A stretch of DNA of 64,000 bases from Paenibacillus sp. HWE-109 (GTDB lineage Bacteria; Bacillota; Bacilli; Paenibacillales; NBRC-103111). Below are positions 9,000-18,570 of this stretch, piece by piece (within the stretch, counting starts at the first letter, position 1; the number at the start of each line of letters is the position of its first letter). A program made the position numbers and the translations under genes. The DNA is taken from assembly GCF_022163125.1 (NCBI RefSeq), contig NZ_CP091881.1, positions 5,952,001-6,016,000 of the forward strand, read 5' to 3'. The notes under the pieces were generated by a model. That model ran no database searches. It was not told where the DNA came from and saw only the letters and a list, made by a program, of their open reading frames with translations.

Positions 9000-10115
9000 C
9001 TAGCGCACTAATTTATGATCTGTAGACTCTATATTTGTTCTTCTCCTTGCATTTATACTTTTCTGCCCAAGCAATAACCAAGAAAGAGGCGATCTTTGTA
9101 TGACCTCAATCATCCCATAAGATATAAGCATAGTTAAAACAATGCTCGCAACAATAGCTGCAGGATTAGCGAACATATGGCTGGAGACTAGATAGATGAG
9201 TTTGAGAACAGCTACATGAATGAGATAAATACCAAAAGAGTTTCGATATATATTCTCCAACAAACGTGATTGAATGATCATTCCTAATTTAATCAATACA
9301 AGAATCGTCGCTAAGGAATAGAACAGAACGGTTACTCTAAAGTATCCCATTAAATCAGATTGCTTGTGAATAATTGTACTATAATACGCATCAGCTATAA
9401 GCAGGATGGTACATATGACGTAGAGAGTTACAAAAAATACGAATGATTTCGATTTTACAAACTCAAGAAAATTAGCATAATATTTCGCTGCAAACAAGCC
9501 TAAATAGAAATAAATAAACCAACTAAAAAAAGCCGACTGTAACAGGGTATTTAGATAACCAATCACACCGCTTGCATGGCTTGACTCACTCAGCAACAGG
9601 ACCTGATATCCAGCCAGCAGAAAACAAGTCATGAGGAATATGAGTACAACCATCTGCTTATTTAACTCTATTCTCATGATGAGAGGCAAAATAACAAACA
9701 GTTGAAACAATAAAGGTATGTAGTACAGCTGATAGAAGGGGCCGCTTCCTGTCAGGAAGATCATGATGATTCCCTTATAATTAATTGAAAATGATAGAAA
9801 AAAAAGCAACCCTATTGTAGTCCAAACAATATAGGGTACAATCAGCGCTTTTAGTTTGCTAACGATAAGCCCTGAATAGGTGCTCCTTCTTTGGAAGCTG
9901 TGATACGCAAGAATGCCGGAAACGAACAAAAATGCCGGCACACAAAACCGGCTTAATTGATTGATGAGTACGCTTGATAGTCGCGTGAATTGATCTGGAT
10001 CCGTCTTTGTTAGTGTAATACTAGTGACATGAATGACAATGACGGCTATTACTGCTATGGCTCTGATAAAGTCTAATTCCGGAAATCTGCTTTTATTGAT
10101 TGGTTCTGTCGCCAC
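9000..10115 (-). CDS. acyltransferase 3 family membrane protein
   Basis: Integral membrane protein of about 371 residues with about ten hydrophobic segments. The N-terminal motif LDFIRAIAVIAVIVIHV carries the Arg and His typical of acyltransferase-3 enzymes, which move acetyl or other acyl groups across the membrane onto exported glycans. Length is normal. The GTG at 10115 follows a GGGGGG ribosome site; a TTG 24 bases upstream lacks one. It lies between the flippase and the beta-helix gene in the EPS operon, so O-acylation of the EPS is the natural role. The acyl group and sugar are unknown. Confidence 0.85.
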   Translation of the reverse strand: MATEPINKSRFPELDFIRAIAVIAVIVIHVTSITLTKTDPDQFTRLSSVLINQLSRFCVPAFLFVSGILAYHSFQRRSTYSGLIVSKLKALIVPYIVWTTIGLLFFLSFSINYKGIIMIFLTGSGPFYQLYYIPLLFQLFVILPLIMRIELNKQMVVLIFLMTCFLLAGYQVLLLSESSHASGVIGYLNTLLQSAFFSWFIYFYLGLFAAKYYANFLEFVKSKSFVFFVTLYVICTILLIADAYYSTIIHKQSDLMGYFRVTVLFYSLATILVLIKLGMIIQSRLLENIYRNSFGIYLIHVAVLKLIYLVSSHMFANPAAIVASIVLTMLISYGMIEVIQRSPLSWLLLGQKSINARRRTNIESTDHKLVR

Positions 10116-10146
10116 ATTATCCCCCCATACATTGAACAAAGTAAAC

Positions 10147-11700
10147 TTACATATCCTTTTTTAATCGCAGGGTTCCCCATTTGAACTTCATTTTCCCCAG
10201 TAAAGCCAGAAGCAGTCCCTTAAAATAGATGAACTCTTCATTTTTTCTAAATAGGATGTAATAAATAAGATTTATCACAATGATATGAACCATACAGTTC
10301 GCGGCAAGTGCATAAACACTGTTTATGTGCTTTAACTGAGAAGTGAGCAAATACGTAATGAGTAATGGAATAAGACCAATAACCAAAAACTTCACATACA
10401 TTTTGAAATACTCCCTTAGTTTCTTCTCGAAAATGTACTTATACACCATTTTGGGTTTGATCCAGAATATGACCGTCACATTGCTTAATAAGGTACCTAG
10501 CAGTACACCTGGCAACCCGATTAATTGAATAAAGATGATGGAAGCAATTAAATTAATGGACGCCTCAACCAACGGCGCGAATCGATCTTGATGATAGATC
10601 CCTCCGCCTTCTTTAAACCGCTCGACAGATCCACGCATCAGGAAAAAATAGAAGTTGATCAACAATAATACAATTGTTAAATTATCTAATCTTTGATTGT
10701 CTCCCAACCATAGTCTGACGAATTGCTGGATTGTGTTAATCAAAGAAATTGTTGCAAAGGAGACAATCCAAAAACTTAAAAAGAACAGTTTTTTATGGAT
10801 TTTGTAAATGACATCCTTGCTTCCATCCACCAATAGGTTTCCTACACTCGCTGCAACTCCGGATAAGGAAGTAGAAATAAGCCCCTGCGCGGCACCTACG
10901 ATCATACTGTAGCTATTGAACACCCCAACAACCGTTAAGTTAATGAAAGACGAAATCACCAGGTTGTCTGTTCCCAGAACTAGAATGCCGCCTATCTTAT
11001 GTAAAAACAGGGCTTTCACGTTTTTGATCAAAGAGGTTCGTTCCTCTGTCGTAATATGCCCCCGTGTTTTCCTTATCCATGGATACTTTTTGCCTATGTA
11101 TAGGTTCATAAACAAGTAAAACAAAAAATTGATAATAATTTGAATCCACAAATAGACATATAAGTCAGGAAGAAATTTTAACATCATAAATTGAAGGATA
11201 GAAATAAGTAATTTGCTCAACGTAGTCGCAATAGATATCTTATATCCATCTTGCGCTACATTTAAAATGCATAACTTATAAGAGAAAAAGTAGCTGGTCA
11301 GTGTGTAGACCAAAAACAAGAGAAAATATAGCTGTGCATCGACGAGGTTGACCTGATCTTTTACAAAGAGATGTAAAAAGAAAGTCATGATTAGGCCTAA
11401 TCCCAGAATAATAAAACCGACAAACTTATAAAGCTTCGCATAGTAATTTAAATAGCCTTTAACCTTTACATAATCGCCCTCAGCAAACGGCTTATATAAG
11501 GAGTAAATAATGGCGCTGCCTATGCCCAATTCCACAATAGACAGGAGTCCGATTATGTTCGTGTATAAAGAGGTTAACCCCAACAGTTCATTCCCCAATG
11601 TATCCAGAAATACTTTTCTTAGAATAAATGAAGGGACTAGACCTAATAGAAAGGTCAATAAATTAACAACTACATTGATACTTGCCTTCTTGACTCTCAT
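10147..11700 (-). CDS. polysaccharide flippase (Wzx/MOP superfamily)
   Basis: 517 residues with about 12-14 membrane segments, as in Wzx/PST flippases of the MOP superfamily. The start MRVKKASINVVVNLLTFLLG and the motif GNELLGLTSLYTNIIGLLSIVELGIG are typical of Firmicute EPS flippases. It should move the undecaprenyl-linked repeat unit to the outer face of the membrane for polymerisation. A GGTGAG ribosome site precedes ATG 11700, and the gene lies 2 bases after the upstream GT4 gene. No Wzy polymerase was recognised beside it. Confidence 0.88.
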   Translation of the reverse strand: MRVKKASINVVVNLLTFLLGLVPSFILRKVFLDTLGNELLGLTSLYTNIIGLLSIVELGIGSAIIYSLYKPFAEGDYVKVKGYLNYYAKLYKFVGFIILGLGLIMTFFLHLFVKDQVNLVDAQLYFLLFLVYTLTSYFFSYKLCILNVAQDGYKISIATTLSKLLISILQFMMLKFLPDLYVYLWIQIIINFLFYLFMNLYIGKKYPWIRKTRGHITTEERTSLIKNVKALFLHKIGGILVLGTDNLVISSFINLTVVGVFNSYSMIVGAAQGLISTSLSGVAASVGNLLVDGSKDVIYKIHKKLFFLSFWIVSFATISLINTIQQFVRLWLGDNQRLDNLTIVLLLINFYFFLMRGSVERFKEGGGIYHQDRFAPLVEASINLIASIIFIQLIGLPGVLLGTLLSNVTVIFWIKPKMVYKYIFEKKLREYFKMYVKFLVIGLIPLLITYLLTSQLKHINSVYALAANCMVHIIVINLIYYILFRKNEEFIYFKGLLLALLGKMKFKWGTLRLKKDM

Positions 11701-11702
11701 GT

Positions 11703-12902
11703 TTAGCTCACCGTCTTTGAGTAGGACTCAATCATTGCATATACTTTCTCAATTTCCCGTTCTGTTCCAAGCTCCTCTTTGGCTAAACGGCTGCGTATTT
11801 TATCCTTTAAGGATTGTTCAGACAGCAACTTCTTAATTCCCGTGTATAACGCATTTGCATTCATGTCAACAATCAAACCATTTTCGCCATCGGTTAATTG
11901 ATTGTGAACGACGGTGAAATTGGTGGCAATGACAGGCTTTTGCAAAATTTTCGCTTCTGCTATGGCTAAACCAAACCCCTCAAATCTGGAAGGCTGCACA
12001 TAGAGATCACATTGTTTGATAAAGGTATAGGGATTCTGAAAGGTGCCAAGGAAAATGAAATACTCTTCCAGGTGAAGCGATTGTATCGTCTTCACTAACT
12101 TCTCCTTCAACTGCCCCTCCCCGATCACATACCACCGAAGCTTAAATCCTTCTTGAATCAGTTTGCTGCAAGCTTCTAAGGCTAGATCGTAACCCTTGGC
12201 CTCAACTAACCTGCCTATCGTTAGTACCCTCACTCCGTCAAAATCATCTTGAAACCCACCCTCTTGCTCCGACATAGAAACAATGAGACCTGGGGAGACG
12301 ATATCATAAACGACGCTCGTTTTTTCTTTGGCTATGGGCATTTCTTCCGTGAATACGTCTTTGTTATAGTCAGAGACAGCGACGACGTGATCGAATTGTC
12401 CATAGAATTTTGTATCAAATTCATTGTTATAAGGAGCCATTTTATAATCCGTATTCACCCAACACATTTTTTTGTCAGCCTTCACTTTCTCCGTAACAAA
12501 ATAGGTCGGTGTACCTTGACTGTACGCAATAGCAACATCGTAATGGCCATCTAAAGGTTCTATCCCTTTGGATAACCATTCCCAACTGATCTGAGCACTG
12601 TGCAGCCTCTTGGTTTGAGCCGGAAGTCTTAACGATATTGACCTTCTGACGCTTAGATATAGGTCCTTAAATCTTCTGGCGGTAATTAAGCTCTTGATTC
12701 CACCAGACTGTCTTTGGAGAAACGGCGGCACTTCCAGCACATTAACTTCTTTGGGAAGCAAAGGAAGATAGAGTCCCTTCTGTGAAAACAGAAGCAAATC
12801 CACTTTGTAATTCTCGTAATCAAATAATGTAAGCAAGGAAAGCAAACTTTTTTCTGCGCCGCCGCTATGTAAGGAATCAATAACGAATAATATCGTTTTC
12901 AT
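11703..12902 (-). CDS. GT4-type glycosyltransferase
   Basis: About 399 residues. KTILFVIDSLHSGGAEKSLL at the N-terminus and QPSRFEGFGLAIAEAKILQKP (donor-site E-x7-E region) near the C-terminus identify GT4. The start at 12902 follows GAGAGGAC and avoids overlap with the pyruvyltransferase gene; an upstream ATG at 12941 lies inside that gene. It shares its architecture with the GT4 gene at 14028-15263 (both open with an I-x5-GG-x-E-x-SL pattern and have FDYENY-x-VDL), so the two look like paralogues. Expected to add a sugar to the EPS repeat unit; substrate not readable. Confidence 0.9.
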   Translation of the reverse strand: MKTILFVIDSLHSGGAEKSLLSLLTLFDYENYKVDLLLFSQKGLYLPLLPKEVNVLEVPPFLQRQSGGIKSLITARRFKDLYLSVRRSISLRLPAQTKRLHSAQISWEWLSKGIEPLDGHYDVAIAYSQGTPTYFVTEKVKADKKMCWVNTDYKMAPYNNEFDTKFYGQFDHVVAVSDYNKDVFTEEMPIAKEKTSVVYDIVSPGLIVSMSEQEGGFQDDFDGVRVLTIGRLVEAKGYDLALEACSKLIQEGFKLRWYVIGEGQLKEKLVKTIQSLHLEEYFIFLGTFQNPYTFIKQCDLYVQPSRFEGFGLAIAEAKILQKPVIATNFTVVHNQLTDGENGLIVDMNANALYTGIKKLLSEQSLKDKIRSRLAKEELGTEREIEKVYAMIESYSKTVS

Positions 12903-12918
12903 CTTCGGTCCTCTCATC

Positions 12919-14031
12919 CTATTTCTGAATGGAAAGTACATCCTGCAAGTATTTCTTAGAGAAGTCGATTTTATCTTGTAAAAGCTTCTTACTTCGCTGA
13001 AATTCCATCTTCTTCACGATTTCTTTCAGGCTATAATCTTCAGTTACTAAACGATCCTTGAGCTCTAAATCATCTAACAGATCTCTCATTCTTGTGTTAA
13101 TAGCTTCGTTCCTGTTCACAATAACGAACGATCTTTCATACAGGATAGAAAAAACAGCGGCATGGAAAGAGTTCGATATAATAAACTGAGCATTTCTCAC
13201 AAGTGATACGAAAGTTTCAGGACCGTCCAATGTAAAGTATTTGTCTGCATACCTCAACTTGCCTGAATGCAGCGTATAGATCTTATAGCCTTTCTCCTTG
13301 GCAACATCCATCGCTATCTTCTTGATCAATGCACTGCTGTCAAAATCATAGATTAGAATATATTTTTCTTGATAGCTTTGATTTCCAATTTGGTCCCAAT
13401 CTGTTGAGTCTAATAAGAAAACCGGATCTACAACATGATTGGCTTTTGTTATATTTAATCTGCTTAGGATATCCACAGCACTTTTCTCTCTTACGCCTAC
13501 AGCATCTAACCGTTCTACGCGTTTCTTCACCACGGGCTGATACTCGTCAGAGATGCTGTCTGTGGCAAAACTTGCCGCATAGGCTGCTTTTACTTTTTTA
13601 TCTGGAACAAAATCCAAATAAAACGCCGGATCCTTGCCATTCTTGTGCAAGCAATTCCATATTTGATCACTGCCACACAAGTAAACATCCGCATCTGGCA
13701 TATCCTGCTTTAATTCTTCATTGGTTCGATACCTAACATTCGTTATGGGCAAATACTTGGCCGTGAATCTATCAAACGCCCGTTTCTTGGCACGTTCACG
13801 AATTCTCGTCGGTATTTTGAGCGTTAAATACAACAATTTGGTTACTGCATTCTTTTCCCACTTAGGATGATTAATACTCCACATATTATAGTGATTGCTT
13901 AGATAATCCGGCTTGTAATCAATAATTTCTACATCATGTCCGCATGTTTTGAGATATCTCATTAATCCGTAAGCTTGTAAAGATGCACCATGATTATATA
14001 CATCATGACAAGTTATCGTACATACCTTCAT
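12919..14031 (-). CDS. polysaccharide pyruvyl transferase family protein
   Basis: 370 residues, normal for the PF04230 family. Typical parts are MKVCTITCHDVYNHGASLQAYGL at the N-terminus (here cited in pieces: CHDVYNHGASLQAYG), CGSDQIWNCLHKNGKDPAFYLDF in the middle (key GSDQIWN) and ISNSFHAAVFSILYERSFV near the end (key SNSFHAAVFS). Family members add pyruvate ketals from phosphoenolpyruvate to sugars of EPS or secondary cell wall polymers, giving negative charge. It overlaps the upstream GT4 stop by 4 bp, so translation is coupled. An alternative use of this fold outside pyruvylation is possible. Confidence 0.88.
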   Translation of the reverse strand: MKVCTITCHDVYNHGASLQAYGLMRYLKTCGHDVEIIDYKPDYLSNHYNMWSINHPKWEKNAVTKLLYLTLKIPTRIRERAKKRAFDRFTAKYLPITNVRYRTNEELKQDMPDADVYLCGSDQIWNCLHKNGKDPAFYLDFVPDKKVKAAYAASFATDSISDEYQPVVKKRVERLDAVGVREKSAVDILSRLNITKANHVVDPVFLLDSTDWDQIGNQSYQEKYILIYDFDSSALIKKIAMDVAKEKGYKIYTLHSGKLRYADKYFTLDGPETFVSLVRNAQFIISNSFHAAVFSILYERSFVIVNRNEAINTRMRDLLDDLELKDRLVTEDYSLKEIVKKMEFQRSKKLLQDKIDFSKKYLQDVLSIQK

Positions 14032-15263
14032 ACCGTCACTTCTTTCATTACAAAATTCGGTTCTGAATGCCCCACTGTGTGATAAATTTTATTAAGCTCA
14101 TCGGTGTTGCTGTAATCTGTCTTGGCGCAATGGCTTGCCAACCTGTCTCTTAGAACGACATCCTTATACAACCGCTCAATTCCTTCCGCGATACCCTCTA
14201 CACTTAACTCACAAATAAGGCCTTCCTCCCCATCCTCAATCTGACTGCTGGCTGTTGGATAATTCGTTATCATGACAGGTTTGCCCAATATCTTGGCTTC
14301 CGTAACGGTTACAGCCTTGCCTTCATATCGGGAGGGCTGAACGTATAAATCACAGTGCTTCATATAAGGGTAAGGGTTCATTTGCTTGCCTGCGAGGATA
14401 AAGTGGTTCTCCAGCTTGTTCTCGGCAATGATTGATTTAAGCTGGTTCTCATACCCGCCATACCCAACGATATACCATTTGATAGCCGTGAGTCCCTTAT
14501 CGTGCAGCAGCCTCAATGCTTGAACAGCCATATCGAATCCCTTTACATACGACAAACGCCCGACAGAGACGATGGAAAATGTTTCTTCCAAACCTCCATT
14601 GATTTGGTGCGGTTCTTCTGCCATTTGCTTAATAAACTTAGGCGATGTTATATTCTCGATTAGCATAATCTTCGATTGCAGCGAAGGGTAAGTCTTGAGA
14701 AATGCCTCCGTGCAGGCGTCTGAGATCGAGGCAATCGCATCGAATTTGTTCCAGAGCGCAAGGTCTATCTCATTGTCTATTTCCAATTCGCTGTAATCCG
14801 TATGGATCCAAGCCATTTTCTTCGCTGCCTTTACGTTATTCGCAACAATATCATGAGGCCAGGCGTAACTGATGGCTAAATCATATTCTTGGTCTATCTT
14901 TGGCAGCACATAAGACGTGAACTTAAGCACAAGCTGCATTTGAATGTAGCCTGAGCCCTCTTTCAGTTTTCGGCGTTTCGCCTTCCAACCTGCCATCAGT
15001 TTGCTCGCTAGTCGGATCAGGAAAGCTGAGAAATGCCCCTCTTTGAGACAACTGCGCATTGATTTACGAAAAACCGTGTATGGGGCTTGCTCAGGCAGCA
15101 CATGAACTTGCTCGGGTATTAAGCTGAGAAAGTCACCGGCATGCTGGCAGATAAACAGATCCACCTCATAATTCTCGTAATCAAAGCTCTCCAGCATGTT
15201 AATTAAGCTTCGTTCTATACCGCCAATTTCCATGTCAAAGACCGTAATCAAGATTTTAGGCAT
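14028..15263 (-). CDS. GT4-type glycosyltransferase
   Basis: 411 residues. N-terminal LITVFDMEIGGIERSLINML and C-terminal YVQPSRYEGKAVTVTEAKIL carry the GT4 donor-binding pattern. It overlaps the acetyltransferase upstream by 8 bp and the pyruvyltransferase downstream by 4 bp, indicating a tightly packed operon. It is a likely paralogue of the GT4 gene at 11703-12902. Role: one glycosidic step in EPS repeat assembly on the cytosolic face. Confidence 0.9.
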   Translation of the reverse strand: MPKILITVFDMEIGGIERSLINMLESFDYENYEVDLFICQHAGDFLSLIPEQVHVLPEQAPYTVFRKSMRSCLKEGHFSAFLIRLASKLMAGWKAKRRKLKEGSGYIQMQLVLKFTSYVLPKIDQEYDLAISYAWPHDIVANNVKAAKKMAWIHTDYSELEIDNEIDLALWNKFDAIASISDACTEAFLKTYPSLQSKIMLIENITSPKFIKQMAEEPHQINGGLEETFSIVSVGRLSYVKGFDMAVQALRLLHDKGLTAIKWYIVGYGGYENQLKSIIAENKLENHFILAGKQMNPYPYMKHCDLYVQPSRYEGKAVTVTEAKILGKPVMITNYPTASSQIEDGEEGLICELSVEGIAEGIERLYKDVVLRDRLASHCAKTDYSNTDELNKIYHTVGHSEPNFVMKEVTV

Positions 15264-15861
15264 ATTGGATATAACTCTTTTCTCTTTTATTTAGATACAG
15301 CGTATTGGCTGGCACATTCCCTTTCACAACGCTGCCTGCTGCGATTACGGCATTATCGCCAATGATTGTATCCCTAAGAATAACCACATTGGAGCCCACC
15401 CAGACATTTTCTCCAATTCTAATTTCTCCTTTGATCAAGTGATCACCCGTGCTGCTTTTATAGTTGTGATCATGATCATTGATACTAACATTAGGCGCAA
15501 TCTTGGTATGCTTGCCAATAGTGATCTTATACACACAATTAATGTTGCAGTTATCGTTAATGAAAACCTTTTCTGCAATGCGAAGCTCCCCAAAGTGATC
15601 TACACGAATACTGGCATTCTTGCGTATAAACACGAACTTCCCGATGTGAATGCTGGCATGCTTGCTGAAGGCTTCAATTCTACTATTCGCTTGGAGTGAG
15701 AAGATGGACGATTTAATATTTTTGAAATAAATAAGCTTATTACATCCAGCTCTCAGAATGCCAATCAGATGGGATAGATTCATCAGGATGGTGTAATACA
15801 AGCCTCTGCCGCGGCTTTCCGCAATCAGTGTGGTCATTATTTTCCGTAGAATACTTATCAT
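15256..15861 (-). CDS. hexapeptide-repeat (left-handed beta-helix) O-acetyltransferase
   Basis: 201 residues. The second half shows hexapeptide repeats of left-handed beta-helix acetyltransferases: VFINDNCNINCVYKITIGKH, then IGENVWVGSNVVILRDTIIG and a GDNAVIAAGSVV close. The motif DHDHNYK carries the histidine pair expected at the active site of the WcaF/maltose O-acetyltransferase group. It should acetylate a sugar or nucleotide-sugar in the cytosol using acetyl-CoA. Second gene of the sugar-assembly operon; overlaps the next GT4 gene by 8 bp. Acceptor unknown. Confidence 0.88.
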   Translation of the reverse strand: MISILRKIMTTLIAESRGRGLYYTILMNLSHLIGILRAGCNKLIYFKNIKSSIFSLQANSRIEAFSKHASIHIGKFVFIRKNASIRVDHFGELRIAEKVFINDNCNINCVYKITIGKHTKIAPNVSINDHDHNYKSSTGDHLIKGEIRIGENVWVGSNVVILRDTIIGDNAVIAAGSVVKGNVPANTLYLNKREKSYIQYA

Positions 15862-15883
15862 TCGGTTCTCCCAATTGAATTAT

Positions 15884-16606
15884 TTAGCTTAGCAGCTTGC
15901 GAATTCTAGCAATATTATGACCACCGATCACTTTCGATGCCAGCAACTTGATATGTCCCTTCCATCGCGCTTTGCGCGGCAGCCAGCTTTTGTAGAAGTG
16001 ATGCATCGCATACGTCTTGTCAGTTTTGAAGCTCTGGCAGTTAATATAGTCATACGGCGAGAAATATGTTTGTGGATAAAAGGTGCCGAGACCTTTAATT
16101 TCCTGATATTTACCATTGGGAATGATACCCATGCCGCCGATGATTTCGGTAATCATGGCGACATTCGTTAAGGAATTAAATGTGCCGTCCGCGAGGAGGA
16201 AACTTTTGGTTTGATAGGAATCCATAAAGGCTTGAATGAGCTTATTTTCCTTGGCTGCGCCGATCGTGCTCGTTGCAATGAAATTTTCTTGTTCGAATCC
16301 CCAGAAGGAGTCGTGATGAAGCAAATCGTTGAACGATTTGAATACTTCTACATCCGTATCTAAATAAATGCCGCCAAAATGATATAAGGCAAATACCCGC
16401 GCATAATCGCTCACAAAGGCATATTTCCCCGCCTCATAGGCTTCTTTAACGTAGGGATTACAGGTATGATCAAAATTGTTCTCATTCCACTCGATGAAAC
16501 GATAGCCGGGCAAATAACGATACCAACTCGCTATACAGCGTTTAACAATTTCAGGCTTCTCCTGCTTGCCAAACCAACAATAATGAATAATTTTGGGAAT
16601 TCCCAT
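15884..16606 (-). CDS. GT32-type glycosyltransferase (capsular polysaccharide synthesis type)
   Basis: About 240 residues. PKIIHYCWFGKQEKPEIVKR at the N-terminus and FGGIYLDTDVEVF (metal-binding DxD) identify GT32. These enzymes use a nucleotide-sugar donor, often with retention of configuration, in capsule or EPS assembly. Start ATG 16606 follows AAGGAGA at about 8 bases; an earlier ATG at 16642 would put that site inside the gene. It is the first gene of the eight-gene EPS operon and sits directly behind a promoter with SinR-like operators. Confidence 0.9.
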   Translation of the reverse strand: MGIPKIIHYCWFGKQEKPEIVKRCIASWYRYLPGYRFIEWNENNFDHTCNPYVKEAYEAGKYAFVSDYARVFALYHFGGIYLDTDVEVFKSFNDLLHHDSFWGFEQENFIATSTIGAAKENKLIQAFMDSYQTKSFLLADGTFNSLTNVAMITEIIGGMGIIPNGKYQEIKGLGTFYPQTYFSPYDYINCQSFKTDKTYAMHHFYKSWLPRKARWKGHIKLLASKVIGGHNIARIRKLLS

Positions 16607-16650
16607 CGCGCAATCTCCTTCTTTTGACGGCTCACGCCTCAAAAGCTAAT

Positions 16651-16732
16651 ATTCTTAATAAAGAACATCCGTTTTCTCCATAGTAGTTCTTTATAAAGAA
16701 CTTGTCAACGAATTGATACCACAATAGAGAAC
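16651..16732. promoter_or_regulatory. SinR-like operators flanking the EPS promoter
   Basis: Besides the perfect palindrome in the promoter, an imperfect 16-bp copy lies at 16651-16666 in the leader. A single half-site GTTCTCT (minus strand, 16726-16732) lies upstream of -35. Spacing of the two palindromes is 35 bp centre to centre, about three and a half helical turns. Confidence 0.75.
16680..16708 (-). promoter_or_regulatory. sigma-A promoter of the EPS sugar-assembly operon, operator in the spacer
   Basis: On the minus strand TTGACA (16703-16708) and TACTAT (16680-16685) stand 17 bases apart. The spacer is the perfect palindrome GTTCTTTATAAAGAAC (16686-16701) plus one base. This is the clearest copy of the shared operator, and repression by steric exclusion of RNA polymerase is the simple reading. 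Confidence 0.85.
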
Positions 16733-16773
16733 ATTATTAGATAATTTTTCGTAAATACGCCCAAATCGCCTAT

Positions 16774-18570
16774 TTAGGAATGAATGGCCGTTATTTGGTT
16801 CCCTAATAAGTTAGAAAATAGTCCTCCACGTTCGTTTGCCAATTGTTCATAGCCGCCATTCTGAATGATAATGCCATTGTCGATCACGATAACTTGATCA
16901 GCTTTGCGAATCGTGGACAGCCTGTGTGCGATCACGATGATTGTCAATTTCCCCTGCAGTCGCTCTAACGCTTGTTGGATTTTGGTTTCGTTCTCGCGAT
17001 CCAAGGCGCTGGTCGCCTCATCCAGAATTAGAATCGATGGCTTGCGCAGGATGGCTCGAGCCAGCACGATCCGCTGCCGTTCGCCACCAGATAACCGGAC
17101 ACCGCGATCTCCGATAACAGTATCGAGACCTTCCGGCAGCTTGCTTACAAACTCTGCGGATGCTGCAAAATCAAGGGCTTCCCAGAGCTGCGCTTCAGTC
17201 GCATTCGCATCGATCAACAATAAATTATCTCGGATGGTTCCATTGAACAAGAAAGGGTCCTGCGGGACATAGCTAATTGATTTCCTCAAGGATAACAAAT
17301 TCTCACTGGTAAGCGGCACGCCATCTATCCACACTTGTCCTCGCTGCGGCTGAAGCAGCCCCATTAAGATATCAATGAATGTGCTCTTGCCGGCGCCAGA
17401 GCGCCCAATAACAGCTGTCATTTGTTTGGATCGTATACGAACATTAATGTCACGAAGAGCAAAGCGTTCTTCCTCGGCGTTGTATTGAAAAGAGACATCT
17501 CGACACTCTAGATGATGCTTGAGTTGAAGCGGTAAGACGGAGCGGGCTGCGTCTTTGATTTCTCTGGCCTCCCGGCATTCATTTTGAAGCTCCATCATCG
17601 TTTTGAACGCCGGAACAGCTGCAGCAATTTGTTCCAAATTCGACTGTATACTCGCAAATCTTGGCCATAAGCGAGAGAAAATGAGAACGACCAGAATTAA
17701 TTGCTGCCCCTGCGTTTGAAAGAGCAGGACCGATACACAGATGAAGATGACGATGATGAGTGAGGAGGATAATTTGAAATAGAGCTGCGAATTGGCACTG
17801 ATCTTGGCCTGTGCCAAACGCTCCTGCGCAAATTTCTGACACCAGGTCATTAACCAGTAAATGCGTGATTCTTCTAACATATTGCTTTTAATATCTTTAA
17901 CCCCGTTAAGATGATCGGTCATCCCGCCGATATAACTTCTTCCTAGCTCGGAGGTTTGCTGTCCCTGCAATTTGGATCTCTTAATGAAGATGCGTGAGAA
18001 ATAGGACACAGCCAGACCACAAGCAATTACAAATAGGGTCATCATCGGCGATAGCCAGAAAGCTATACCCACTTGAATCAATGTAAACACGGTTGAAGCT
18101 GCAAATTGAAGAAACATATATGTCCCGCTGGTCACACGGCCTAGTTCATCGGTGAGAGAATTAATCAAATCTGATTTTCTCTTCTTGATGAAGAAATCCC
18201 AGTTTGCCTGCATGATCGCCGTGTACGTCTCTAATCTAACGTAATTAATAAAGCCCGTATGAATGCGAACATCGCGCAGTGTGAGGTTGCGTTGAATGAG
18301 ACTTTGAGCAAAGACCAGGACCAGGTATGCCCCCATAATCAGCAGCAACGCTCCGGATTTAGGAAGTCCATTCAACAGATTCATGAAAGCTGGCGGCAAG
18401 CTTATTCCTGCGCTGCTGTTCAGGATACCACAAATACTAAGCAGCGGAATGACTAGAAATAACCCGAGCCCTTCCAGTAAACTTATGAAACTCATACCGA
18501 GCAAATTCATATAAAGAATCTTTCCTGCATAAGCATGCAGCTGCTTCGTAAAATACAATAGATGCTTCAT
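16774..18570 (-). CDS. ABC exporter (membrane and ATPase fused), lasso peptide export type
   Basis: About 598 residues: a six-segment ABC transporter membrane domain (residues about 1-320) fused to an ATPase with Walker A GRSGAGKST, signature LSGGERQ and Walker B ILILDEATSALD. There is no C39 peptidase domain. The family is that of McjD-like lasso exporters. Start ATG 18570 is chosen for the GGGAGA site before it; it shares bases with the stop of the nucleotidyltransferase gene (TAATG). It closes the lasso operon and should pump out the finished peptide and give self-immunity. An unrelated export substrate, such as an EPS intermediate, cannot be excluded. No terminator was found after it, so transcription may run on into the EPS operon. 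Confidence 0.88.
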   Translation of the reverse strand: MKHLLYFTKQLHAYAGKILYMNLLGMSFISLLEGLGLFLVIPLLSICGILNSSAGISLPPAFMNLLNGLPKSGALLLIMGAYLVLVFAQSLIQRNLTLRDVRIHTGFINYVRLETYTAIMQANWDFFIKKRKSDLINSLTDELGRVTSGTYMFLQFAASTVFTLIQVGIAFWLSPMMTLFVIACGLAVSYFSRIFIKRSKLQGQQTSELGRSYIGGMTDHLNGVKDIKSNMLEESRIYWLMTWCQKFAQERLAQAKISANSQLYFKLSSSLIIVIFICVSVLLFQTQGQQLILVVLIFSRLWPRFASIQSNLEQIAAAVPAFKTMMELQNECREAREIKDAARSVLPLQLKHHLECRDVSFQYNAEEERFALRDINVRIRSKQMTAVIGRSGAGKSTFIDILMGLLQPQRGQVWIDGVPLTSENLLSLRKSISYVPQDPFLFNGTIRDNLLLIDANATEAQLWEALDFAASAEFVSKLPEGLDTVIGDRGVRLSGGERQRIVLARAILRKPSILILDEATSALDRENETKIQQALERLQGKLTIIVIAHRLSTIRKADQVIVIDNGIIIQNGGYEQLANERGGLFSNLLGNQITAIHS